6,810 nucleotides of DNA from NCBI GenBank assembly GCA_031255815.1, contig JAIRRU010000210.1, forward strand, positions 1 to 6,810, written 5' to 3'. Under the pieces are notes generated by a model, which worked only from the letters and a program-made list of their open reading frames with translations, made no database searches and had not been told where the DNA came from. Positions 1 to 5,902 of the stretch are shown one piece after another. This DNA comes from Treponema sp. Lineage in GTDB: Bacteria; Spirochaetota; Spirochaetia; Treponematales; Breznakiellaceae. Both the position numbers and the translations under genes were made by a program. Position 1 is the first letter of the stretch; each line of letters starts with the position of its first letter.

Positions 1-618
1 CCGCAGCTTCCCCCCCTCTTTGTAAACGTTAAGCCACTTCTGGCGGCCCCCGCCGTCCAGGGCGGCGGCATACAAGCCGGGGCCCCCCTTCATGTAGTAG
101 GCAAAGAACTGCATGGAGGCGCCGGAAAAGGACTCCGGATAGGGCATGAAGCGCAGCCCGCCGCCTTCCTCAAAGTTTTCCAGGGGCTCGTCGATCTCTA
201 TCCCCGTGGCCCAGGGGTGAATCAGCTGGTGAAGCCCCTCCCCGAAGCGGGAAACCCCGTCTATCAGGGGATACTCCAGGGAATAGACGATCCCCTCCCC
301 CCGGTTCTCCAGGGAGGAACGGAAGGAGAGGCCCCGGTCCCCAAGGCGCAGATCCGCCCTGAGGCGGAGATCCCCCGGGAGGGTCCAGGAGAAGAGGGCC
401 CTCCCCTCCCCGGCCCCTGAACAGGAAAAGGCGTCGAAGCCGGAGCAGAATTCCCGGCCCCCTTCCCCCCCCTGGGGGCCCCGTTCAAGGATGAAGGGAA
501 GATTCAGGGAGCTTTCAAGGTACAGGACAGGGCCCCCGGCGGAAGGCCCGGAAAAGGACCGGAGGGCGCCGGAAGCGCCGTCAAAGACCGCCCTAAACTT
601 TCCATTGTTCAATTCCAC
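1..618 (-). CDS. Probable glycoside-hydrolase-like protein (DUF6259-like), N-terminal part only
   Basis: This reading frame is open for 206 codons from a GTG at 618 down to the left edge, so the C terminus is missing. The start VELNNGKFRAVFD is followed by a beta-rich stretch with segments such as LYLESSLNLPF, EYPLIDGVSRFG, ENFEEG and SMQFFAYYM, then GPGLYAAALDGGGRQK. From memory this pattern fits the N-terminal beta-sandwich of large carbohydrate-active proteins of the DUF6259 type, where an SMQ..AYY..GGLY..A.D motif is typical. The catalytic barrel would lie outside the window, so no catalytic residue can be seen. No signal peptide is visible, so a cytoplasmic enzyme is likely. The GTG is the best start: upstream in the same frame a TGA precedes the promoter, and a G-run at 626..633 may serve as ribosome binding site. 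The neighbouring sugar-type repressor on the same strand supports a role in glycan use. The coding frame is solid; the family name is tentative. Confidence 0.6.
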   Translation of the reverse strand, partial: MELNNGKFRAVFDGASGALRSFSGPSAGGPVLYLESSLNLPFILERGPQGGEGGREFCSGFDAFSCSGAGEGRALFSWTLPGDLRLRADLRLGDRGLSFRSSLENRGEGIVYSLEYPLIDGVSRFGEGLHQLIHPWATGIEIDEPLENFEEGGGLRFMPYPESFSGASMQFFAYYMKGGPGLYAAALDGGGRQKWLNVYKEGGKLR

Positions 619-656
619 CCCGCGGCCCCCCCCGGCTTTCCCGCCGGAACAGTGAC

Positions 657-686
657 ATAATGGGGCGGGCGGTTTCAAAGCGTCAA
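657..686 (-). promoter_or_regulatory. Sigma70-like promoter of the carbohydrate-enzyme gene
   Basis: Read on the minus strand, TTGACG (681..686, 5 of 6 matches to the -35 consensus) is followed after 18 bp by CATTAT (657..662, 4 of 6 matches to the -10). The GTG start at 618 lies about 39 bp below the -10, leaving room for a short leader. This would let the enzyme gene be transcribed independently of the repressor gene upstream. Confidence 0.5.
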
Positions 687-713
687 GAAAAAAATGAAGA
701 TCCGGGGAAATTC

Positions 714-728
714 TGTTTTATCATAACA
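714..728. promoter_or_regulatory. Possible operator, imperfect inverted repeat
   Basis: The 15-bp sequence TGTTTTATCATAACA has matching ends TGTT/AACA and 10 of 14 symmetric positions around a central base. It lies about 28 bp upstream of the -35 box of the enzyme promoter and 38 bp after the stop codon of the repressor gene, in an AT-rich island of otherwise GC-rich DNA. That placement suits a site for the neighbouring GntR/LacI-type regulator, but the symmetry is modest and no second copy was found, so this is only a candidate. Confidence 0.2.
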
Positions 729-765
729 ATGTATCATGACAGACAGGCCCGGGCGGGAGCCGGGG

Positions 766-1764
766 CTATATCTTCCGCTGGACCGGGAGGGGGTAGGCGC
801 CGTTCTCCCGTTTGGCCGCGAGAATCTTGCAGAGTTCCGCCCCGAGGGTGAAGAAAGAGGGGGCCACCCTTTTTACCGGCCTTAGGCCGCTGTAATGAAA
901 GAGATCCTCCTCGCAGTCGTAAACCAGGAAATTGTCGTTCCTTACCTTGATTCCGTGCTGGATAAATTTCGCCGCCACAATGTAATTTGCGGAAAAGTCG
1001 GCGGAAAAGACCGCGCAGCGGGAGTCGAAGTTATTGAAAAAGGAATCCAGGGCGTTCATGGCCCCGAACTCGGAGAGGCAGACATACCTTATGCCGCCGG
1101 AAAAATCCTTTACCGCGTCGTACAAGCCCTCAAAGCGGCGGTTTTTCCGCTGGGGGTAGTAGCCGGCCGCCAGAATCCTGCGGTAGCCATTGTCCAGGAA
1201 AATCCGCCCCGCCTCCCTGGAATGACGGTAGTTGTCGGTCTGCACCACCGGCAGGCCGGGAAGCCCGTCGGGGATAATGTCCGCCGCTATGTCCATCCCC
1301 TCCCTCATAACATGGTAAAAGGGAAGGGCGGAGTTGCTAAAGTAAAGGGCGATAACCCCGTTGGCGTTCAGGGAAAGCAGGTACTCCCCGAAACCCAGGG
1401 AACTGGCGTCGATGCCGGGGAGCCCCTCAAAATTAACGGCCATGCCCCGTTCTTCCGCGGTTTCCCGGATTCCCTTCAGAAAGGCCTGGTTAAAACGGGT
1501 GTCCTCCCGGGCCGATACCACCGCTATCCGGTAGGGCTCCGTATTCCCCGCCGGCGGGGCTTCGACGGTGATTCCGGCCTTCCGCCTGACCGAAAGCCGG
1601 CCCTCCTCCTCCAGCCTTTTCACCGCCCGCTGGGCGGTCTGGAGGCTCACCTGAAATTTTTCCGCGATTTTCCTTAGGGAAAGGTACTTATCCCCCCCGG
1701 TGTAGCGGCCCTCCAGATCCCGTCTCAGCGCCCGCAGGAGATTATCGAAAACTTGCCTGGGCAT
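766..1764 (-). CDS. GntR-type winged-helix repressor with LacI-type sugar-binding domain
   Basis: This 332-residue protein joins a GntR-type winged helix-turn-helix to a periplasmic-binding-protein-like effector domain, as in AraR-type regulators. The DNA-binding part spans about residues 5-68, with LSLRKIAEKFQVSLQTAQRA (29-48) as the helix-turn-helix and RLSVRRKAGITV (56-67) as the wing. Residues 78-330 carry LacI/GalR landmarks: YRIAVVSARE (78-87), a TDN..HSREAGRIFLDNGYRRI stretch (176-197), NRRFEGLYDAV (208-218), and a stretch near 250-287 that includes FSADFSA and ends in DCEED. It presumably binds a sugar or glycoside in the cytoplasm and controls transport or breakdown genes. The likely target is the carbohydrate-enzyme gene 147 bp downstream on the same strand; autoregulation is also plausible. 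The ATG at 1764 has no clear Shine-Dalgarno sequence directly upstream, but the helix-turn-helix begins close to it, so it is the sensible start. The exact ligand cannot be read from sequence. Confidence 0.88.
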   Translation of the reverse strand: MPRQVFDNLLRALRRDLEGRYTGGDKYLSLRKIAEKFQVSLQTAQRAVKRLEEEGRLSVRRKAGITVEAPPAGNTEPYRIAVVSAREDTRFNQAFLKGIRETAEERGMAVNFEGLPGIDASSLGFGEYLLSLNANGVIALYFSNSALPFYHVMREGMDIAADIIPDGLPGLPVVQTDNYRHSREAGRIFLDNGYRRILAAGYYPQRKNRRFEGLYDAVKDFSGGIRYVCLSEFGAMNALDSFFNNFDSRCAVFSADFSANYIVAAKFIQHGIKVRNDNFLVYDCEEDLFHYSGLRPVKRVAPSFFTLGAELCKILAAKRENGAYPLPVQRKI

Positions 1765-1852
1765 GGATAAGGTTTAATCAAATTCCCGGCCTTCCGCAAC
1801 CGCCGTTTTCCGGCCCCATTGCCCAAGGGGCGATCTTTTGGGACAATAGGCC

Positions 1853-1878
1853 TGTTCAGAAACCCCGGTTTCTGAACA
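1853..1878. repeat. Perfect 26-bp palindrome (12-bp arms)
   Basis: TGTTCAGAAACC (1853..1864), two C, then its exact complement GGTTTCTGAACA (1867..1878). It lies 88 bp upstream of the repressor start codon. No T-run follows on either strand, so a terminator is unlikely. A dimeric regulator operator or a member of a dispersed palindromic repeat family are the two best readings. The left half recurs imperfectly at 1911..1921. Confidence 0.75.
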
Positions 1879-1897
1879 ACTACCGCTGAAAAACGGC

Positions 1898-1932
1898 AAA
1901 AACGCGGATTCTGTTAAGAAATTCGTGTTTTT
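1898..1932 (+). terminator. Terminator-like stem-loop ending in T5
   Basis: AAAAACGCGGATT (1898..1910) can pair over 13 positions with AATTCGTGTTTTT (1920..1932) around a 9-nt loop. Two of the pairs are G-U in plus-strand RNA; they would be A-C mismatches in minus-strand RNA, which favours the plus-strand reading. The A-tract/T-tract flanks look like an intrinsic terminator. No gene ends just upstream on the plus strand, so it may instead belong to a structured leader, a small RNA or a dispersed element. Confidence 0.4.
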
Positions 1933-1944
1933 GGGGGGCTTGGC

Positions 1945-2001
1945 GGCTAAAGTCCAAGGGGTTTAGCCCGGCGGCAGCCAGCCGGGTTGTTACAAGCCCG
2001 G
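1945..2001 (+). other. Three overlapping stem-loops, attenuator-like geometry
   Basis: Stem 1 pairs GGCTAAA (1945..1951) with TTTAGCC (1962..1968). Stem 2 pairs CCCGGC (1967..1972) with GCCGGG (1981..1986). Stem 3 pairs CCGGGTT (1982..1988) with AGCCCGG (1995..2001), including one G-U pair. Stems 1 and 2 share two bases, and stems 2 and 3 share their central arm, so neighbouring stems exclude each other. The set ends 6 bp before a Shine-Dalgarno-like AGGGAG at 2008. The pairing is directly visible; a regulatory role is inference. Confidence 0.35.
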
Positions 2002-2018
2002 TATACCAGGGAGAAGCC

Positions 2019-2198
2019 ATGAACACCGACCCCCGCAGCCCGCCCCGCCCTTTCCGGAGAGATCCTGTCCGGGGCCCGGCGTCCCGGGAGGGGGCTTCCC
2101 CCGGGGGATCGGGGAAAGCCGGGGCGGCGGGCCGGGGGATTGCCCAAGACGGGGCCCCCGGGTATAATGTGAAAAGTACATTTTGTACCTCAAGGTGA
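2019..2198 (+). CDS. Doubtful 59-residue Gly/Pro/Arg-rich ORF
   Basis: An ATG at 2019 with a good ribosome binding site (AGGGAG, 2008..2013, 5-nt gap) opens 59 codons ending in TGA at 2198. The predicted peptide begins MNTDPRSPPRPFRRDPV, is dominated by Gly, Pro, Arg and Ala, and has no recognisable domain, signal peptide or membrane segment. It reads through the operon promoter (2140..2168) and ends 15 bp before the TPR gene. Extreme GC content makes stop-free frames common here, and minus-strand frames are open over the same stretch. The only support is the ribosome binding site and the hairpins before it. It could be a leader peptide or a chance ORF; chance is somewhat more likely. Confidence 0.2.
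   Translation: MNTDPRSPPRPFRRDPVRGPASREGASPGGSGKAGAAGRGIAQDGAPGYNVKSTFCTSR
2140..2168 (+). promoter_or_regulatory. Strong sigma70-like promoter of the TPR-greA-vWA operon
   Basis: TTGCCC (2140..2145, 4 of 6 to the -35 consensus) is followed by exactly 17 bp and a perfect TATAAT (2163..2168). Transcription would begin near 2175, about 40 nt before the TPR gene's ATG. No other promoter is evident between the three genes downstream, so it probably drives them all. Confidence 0.7.
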
Positions 2199-2203
2199 AA
2201 AGT
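2169..2203 (+). promoter_or_regulatory. Leader with 9-bp direct repeats flanking an inverted repeat
   Basis: GTGAAAAGT occurs at 2169..2177 and again at 2195..2203, 26 bp apart. Between and overlapping them is GTACA TTT TGTAC (2176..2188), a 5-bp inverted repeat at the expected transcription start. This arrangement just downstream of TATAAT could be an operator or an mRNA 5' structure. No regulator can be named. Confidence 0.3.
2192..2197 (+). promoter_or_regulatory. Ribosome binding site unusually far from the ATG
   Basis: AAGGTG is the only Shine-Dalgarno-like sequence before the TPR gene, but it lies 16 nt from the ATG at 2214. An in-frame ATT at 2205 is 7 nt away, a normal distance. Either the ATG is used with weak signals, or the rare start codon ATT is used, adding three residues. 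Confidence 0.35.
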
Positions 2204-2213
2204 TATTCAAGCC

Positions 2214-3155
2214 ATGAGTTCGCAGGATACCGTTGGAGGGCTCGTTCAGAAAGCCTACGACAGACTGAATGCCGCTGACCCGCAGGGGGCCATGGAGGCC
2301 CTGGAGGAAGCCCTGGGAATAGACTTTGACCATCCGGAGGTTAAGTACAGCCTAAAATGCCTTACCTGGTGGCTTGAGCATATTAAGAGGGCCGGGGATT
2401 TTAGGGAGCCCTTTGACAAGGGGGCTTTTATACTTTCCCAATGGAAACCCTATTACAGTTTCCTGGACCGTTTTGACGGGCATTTTAAGGTCTGCCAGTT
2501 CGCGATCCGCCGCTATGTTTTTTCCGCGGCCCTTCAGTATTTTTCCGGCGCCCTGGGGGACGGGGTGAACGAGTATGATCCGGACCTGCTCCTCCTGGCC
2601 GGGCGCTGTTACAAGGGGATCGGGAACTACGCGGAATCGCTGAAGTACCTGGAACAGGCGGTCCGCTTTAAGCGGGAGGACGCGGAGACCCTGGCGGAGC
2701 TGGCCGACCTGAACGCCCTGGTGGCGGAAAACCGGGCCGCCAAGGCCCTGTTCCGGGAGGCCTTTTTTACGGACCCCCAGAAAATCGACCTGCGGTCCAT
2801 GGAATCGGAACTGATCATCCGCCTGCGGGACCGGGTAGAGGAGATGGGCTACGGCGGGGCCGAACTGGCGGAGTGGATACCCGTGTTCGGCAGCCTCTTC
2901 GGGGTGTTTTCCGTCAAGCGGGAACTGAAGCAATCGGAGGTAAGCAGGCTGAAGCAGTCGATCTTCGCGCTGGAAAATGAGATAAGCCATTCCGGCAGGG
3001 ATCAGGGCCCGCTGCTGAAACCCAGGCTGATCAACCGCTATTTCTGGCTGATCGACCATTACGAGAACACCAGGGAAGATCCCGAGGCGATGGAAGATAC
3101 GATGAGAAAGATAAAGATACTGGATGAATCGATATACCAGTGGTACACACGGTAA
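2214..3155 (+). CDS. TPR-repeat protein, first gene of the greA operon
   Basis: A 313-residue, probably cytoplasmic protein with no signal peptide. Helical repeats of the tetratricopeptide type are visible near residues 8-40 (AYDRLNAADPQGAMEALEEA) and more clearly at about 123-187, where PDLLLLAGRCYKGIGNYAES begins one repeat and a DAETLAELADLNALVAEN stretch begins the next. A short conserved-looking hydrophobic segment, EWIPVFGSLFGVFSVKREL (about 220-238), leads into a likely coiled coil (RLKQSIFALENEI). The C terminus carries RYFWLIDHYENT and ends IYQWYTR. TPR proteins are protein-protein adaptors; the partner is unknown. The gene follows the strong promoter and sits 25 bp before the large greA, so it may act with it, but co-transcription is the only evidence. 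I do not recognise a named family. Confidence 0.85.
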   Translation: MSSQDTVGGLVQKAYDRLNAADPQGAMEALEEALGIDFDHPEVKYSLKCLTWWLEHIKRAGDFREPFDKGAFILSQWKPYYSFLDRFDGHFKVCQFAIRRYVFSAALQYFSGALGDGVNEYDPDLLLLAGRCYKGIGNYAESLKYLEQAVRFKREDAETLAELADLNALVAENRAAKALFREAFFTDPQKIDLRSMESELIIRLRDRVEEMGYGGAELAEWIPVFGSLFGVFSVKRELKQSEVSRLKQSIFALENEISHSGRDQGPLLKPRLINRYFWLIDHYENTREDPEAMEDTMRKIKILDESIYQWYTR

Positions 3156-3180
3156 GCCGTAAGGGGCGAAGGGGTTTGAA

Positions 3181-5886
3181 ATGTCCGATACCGAAGTAAT
3201 GGAATTGCCGGCTCTGTTGAAGAACGTACAGGAAATGCTGAACGAGGAAAAGTGGACCAGGGCCACCCTGGGCAACTATTCCGCCGCCCAGTTCAAGGAA
3301 CTTGACGTGATTCTTAAGGAATGTCAGGAAGCCCGCCTCTACGAGGGCCTTAAGTCCCTGTGCGACGAACACCTTGTCCATACCAAGAACAGCATCATCG
3401 CGCTGTATATCTCCGGGATGATCGCCCTTTCCCGGCAGGTTATCGACGATTCCGCCATCGTCAACCTGGTCAATATTTTTGTGGACAACCACAAGTGGGC
3501 CATCGTTAAGTACCTTTGCGAAGGCATCCTGGACTACGGGGAGTCTAAATTCGCCCTCCGCACCCTGGGGGAATGTTACCGGAACGAGGGCGACGAAGAG
3601 GGGATCTACGAGGTCTGGGAGCGGCTGGTCAAGGTTGACATTGAGGAAGCGGAACTCGCCAAGGCCCTGGCGGAGCATTACGAAAAACTTGGGGACATCG
3701 ACAGCTCCATTGATTATTACAAGAAGGCCCTGCACAGGTACATCACCAAGGGGGTCTACAAGGAAGTCAAGGATATCTGGGAGAAGCTGCTGGACTATAC
3801 CGGCGGGGACGTGGACTTCTTCCTGAACGTGCAAAAGCGGATCGCCAAGAGCATCGACAAGGACAAGGCGGCGGTCCTGCTTAAGGAAGTATACGAAATC
3901 TGCAGGAAGCGGGGCGACACCGCCACTTCCATAGCGATCCTGAAGATCGTCCTGGAATACGACGACCGGGACAGCCAGGCCCGCAGGGAAATTACCGAGT
4001 GCTACCGGGAAAAATACGCCGGCCACAGCCAGCTTGAGGATTATATCCGGATCTCCAGCCTGGCCCAGGGGCCCCGGAATGTCCGGGAGGCGATCATCGA
4101 CTTTGAGAAGCATATCGCCTTTGACAAGGGTAATTTCGTGTACCACAGGACCTGGGGGGTCGGCCGGATCGCCGGCGTGGAGGGGGACGACATCGTCATC
4201 GACTTCGCGAAAAAGCGGGGCCACTCCATGTCCCTGAAGATGGCGGTAAACGCCCTCCAGACCCTGTCGAAAAACCATATCTGGGTCCTCAAGGCGGTCT
4301 GGAAAAAGGAAAAACTGCACGACAAGGTGAAAAACGACCTCCCCTGGGCCCTGAAAACCGTGATCCGCAGTTTCGGCAATTCCTGCGACATCAAACGGAT
4401 CAAGGCGGAGCTTGTGCCCCAGGTCCTCAGCGCCGGGGAATGGACCAGCTGGAGTTCCAAGGCCCGGGAAATTCTAAAATCGGACCCGAATTTCGGGGTA
4501 AGCCCGGACGACATCGATCTTTTCACCGTCCGGGACCGCCCCATCAGCCTGGAAGAAAAACTTTACAACGAGTTCAAGGCGGAAAAGGGTTTCTTTGACC
4601 GGGCCGCCACGATACGGGAATTCGTATCCCGCCGGGATGCCGAACCCGACTCCGAATATTTTACCGAGATGTTTTCCTACTTTACCGGCTACCTTAAATC
4701 CTACAACCAGGTGACCGAGCAGGTGGCGGCCTCCTTTCTCCTGGTAAAGGATCTGGCCGCCGCGTACCCCCACCTGGGCGCGGGGCTTTCCCTGGATTTT
4801 AGCCAGCTCTTCCAGGCCGTCGAAGACGTGCCGGCCCTTTTCCTTAACCTGAAGGACGCGAAGCTGAAAGAAGAATTTCTCCGCCATATAAAGCTCTTTA
4901 TCCCCAACTGGGCGGATATTTACGTCGATCTCTTCCCCTACGCCCTTTCAAACAGCATCATCCAGCATCTTAAGTCCGCGGGCTTCGGCGATAAACTGGC
5001 CGCCATGACGGCCAACAGTTTCGAAAATTTCCGCGACTACCGGGACGCGGTGGTCTGGCTTTTCAAGAACTGCGGCAACGAGGAATGGTACCAGAAAGCG
5101 GGGGTCCCCTACGAGAAACAGCTTATCACCCTTATACATATCCTGGACAAGAGCTACCGGGAGATTGAAAACCACCGGGATACCACGGAGAACCGCAAGA
5201 TAAACAAGCAGGTCTACAATATTCTTTTCACCGACGGAACCCTGGACCAGTTTATCACCGGGGCGGACGGCTACACGATTCTGCGGATCTACACCTTTAT
5301 TAACGATGTTAAGGACCTGGACCCGGCGGACAAAATTAAGCTGCGGAACAAGATCCTTGAAAAATTTCCCGACTTCAAATTCCTGGGAGAAGAAGAAAAG
5401 CACTCCGCCGTCCTTGGCCTTATCGTCACCCTGGGGAAATACGAGGAAAAGCAGAGGCAGCACGCGAAGCTTATCGCGGAAGACATTCCCGCCAATTCCA
5501 AGGAAATTGAATTTGCCAAGTCCCTGGGGGACCTGCGGGAAAACGCCGAGTACAAGGCGGCCCTGGAGAAGCAGTCCATATTGAACGCCACCCTGACGAA
5601 GCTAAGCGACGAAATTGAGCGGGCCCAGCTTTTTGATCCCTCCACGGTCAGCACGTCCCGGGCGGGTTTTGGCACCAAGATTACCTTGAAGAACCGGTCC
5701 AGCGGCAAGCAGGAGGAATACACCCTGCTGGGGCCCTGGGAATCCGATCCGGACAACAACATTATTTCCTACCTGTCCCCCTTTGGGGCGGCGTTGTTTA
5801 ACAGGACTGTGGGGGAACAGTTTGACTTTTCGATAAACGGCGAAAAAAACTCCTATGTGGTGGAAAGCATCGGCGCGGCGCTTTAG
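3181..5886 (+). CDS. greA: Large GreA-type transcript cleavage factor with helical-repeat extension
   Basis: This 901-residue protein is far longer than ordinary GreA (about 160). The GreA part is at the C terminus: a coiled coil with LGDLRENAEYKAALEKQ (from residue 782), whose tip acids D784 and E787 match D41 and E44 of E. coli GreA, then an FKBP-like domain from about 829 (GFGTKITLKN, LLGPWES, ISYLSPFGAALFNRTVGEQF). It should enter the RNA polymerase secondary channel and trigger cleavage of backtracked RNA. Residues 1-300 are TPR-like helices (for example ALAEHYEKLGDIDSSIDYYK, 162-181). Residues 317-375 form an SH3-like segment (VYHRTWGVGRI). Residues 376-750 are mostly helical and unassigned. 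Similar long GreA proteins are, from memory, annotated in spirochaetes and Chlamydia. The ATG has a good ribosome binding site (AAGGGG, 3169..3174). There is no frameshift, and codon use is even across the fusion. Confidence 0.93.
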   Translation: MSDTEVMELPALLKNVQEMLNEEKWTRATLGNYSAAQFKELDVILKECQEARLYEGLKSLCDEHLVHTKNSIIALYISGMIALSRQVIDDSAIVNLVNIFVDNHKWAIVKYLCEGILDYGESKFALRTLGECYRNEGDEEGIYEVWERLVKVDIEEAELAKALAEHYEKLGDIDSSIDYYKKALHRYITKGVYKEVKDIWEKLLDYTGGDVDFFLNVQKRIAKSIDKDKAAVLLKEVYEICRKRGDTATSIAILKIVLEYDDRDSQARREITECYREKYAGHSQLEDYIRISSLAQGPRNVREAIIDFEKHIAFDKGNFVYHRTWGVGRIAGVEGDDIVIDFAKKRGHSMSLKMAVNALQTLSKNHIWVLKAVWKKEKLHDKVKNDLPWALKTVIRSFGNSCDIKRIKAELVPQVLSAGEWTSWSSKAREILKSDPNFGVSPDDIDLFTVRDRPISLEEKLYNEFKAEKGFFDRAATIREFVSRRDAEPDSEYFTEMFSYFTGYLKSYNQVTEQVAASFLLVKDLAAAYPHLGAGLSLDFSQLFQAVEDVPALFLNLKDAKLKEEFLRHIKLFIPNWADIYVDLFPYALSNSIIQHLKSAGFGDKLAAMTANSFENFRDYRDAVVWLFKNCGNEEWYQKAGVPYEKQLITLIHILDKSYREIENHRDTTENRKINKQVYNILFTDGTLDQFITGADGYTILRIYTFINDVKDLDPADKIKLRNKILEKFPDFKFLGEEEKHSAVLGLIVTLGKYEEKQRQHAKLIAEDIPANSKEIEFAKSLGDLRENAEYKAALEKQSILNATLTKLSDEIERAQLFDPSTVSTSRAGFGTKITLKNRSSGKQEEYTLLGPWESDPDNNIISYLSPFGAALFNRTVGEQFDFSINGEKNSYVVESIGAAL
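4129..4305 (+). other. Embedded SH3/Tudor-like segment within GreA
   Basis: Codons for residues 317-375 encode FVYHRTWGVGRIAGVEGDDI followed by VIDFAKKRGHSMSLKMAVNAL. The order of V.H...GVG.I, a turn with GDD, a VIDF strand and a final MA...L helix resembles the small beta-barrels at the start of CarD/TRCF polymerase-interacting domains and at the C terminus of UvrD/PcrA. The likeness is by eye; the role as a polymerase or nucleic-acid contact is inferred. Confidence 0.4.
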
Positions 5887-5890
5887 TATG

Positions 5891-5896
5891 AGGTGA
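5891..5896 (+). promoter_or_regulatory. Ribosome binding site fixing the GTG start of the vWA gene
   Basis: AGGTGA lies 6 nt before GTG at 5903 and begins 5 bp after the greA stop codon. It makes this GTG, rather than a later ATG, the start and gives the protein a proper signal peptide. Confidence 0.7.
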
Positions 5897-5902
5897 TCTA
5901 TC

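Larger units (their letters stand above)
1765..2213. other. Divergent intergenic region rich in inverted repeats
   Basis: These 449 bp separate the minus-strand repressor from the plus-strand operon. I see no convincing conserved gene. The left part (about 1850-1935) is relatively AT-rich and holds a perfect palindrome and a terminator-like stem. The middle (1945-2001) holds three overlapping GC stems. The right part (about 2030-2162) is very GC-rich, with many G and C runs and low complexity. It ends in the operon promoter at 2140..2168 and a short leader. A promoter for the repressor must also lie here, but I could not pick out a convincing one. Confidence 0.8.

Noticed and set aside
742..765. 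Hairpin after the repressor stop codon as a terminator (CCCGG/CCGGG stem)
   Set aside because: The stem is only 5 bp and is not followed by a T-run on the minus strand, so it cannot be supported as an intrinsic terminator.
895..1677. 260-codon plus-strand open frame
   Set aside because: It lies wholly opposite the GntR/LacI-type regulator, which has clear helix-turn-helix and effector-domain motifs.
1947..2193. Two minus-strand open frames of 66-67 codons in the GC-rich intergenic stretch
   Set aside because: Pro/Gly/Arg low complexity with no ribosome binding site or domain; explained by base composition.
3031..4320. 429-codon minus-strand open frame overlapping greA and the end of the TPR gene
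   Set aside because: It is antisense to clear coding sequence with TPR and GreA features. Its hydrophobic Val/Leu/Pro-rich product is typical of the complement of GC-rich codons, and it matches no family I know.
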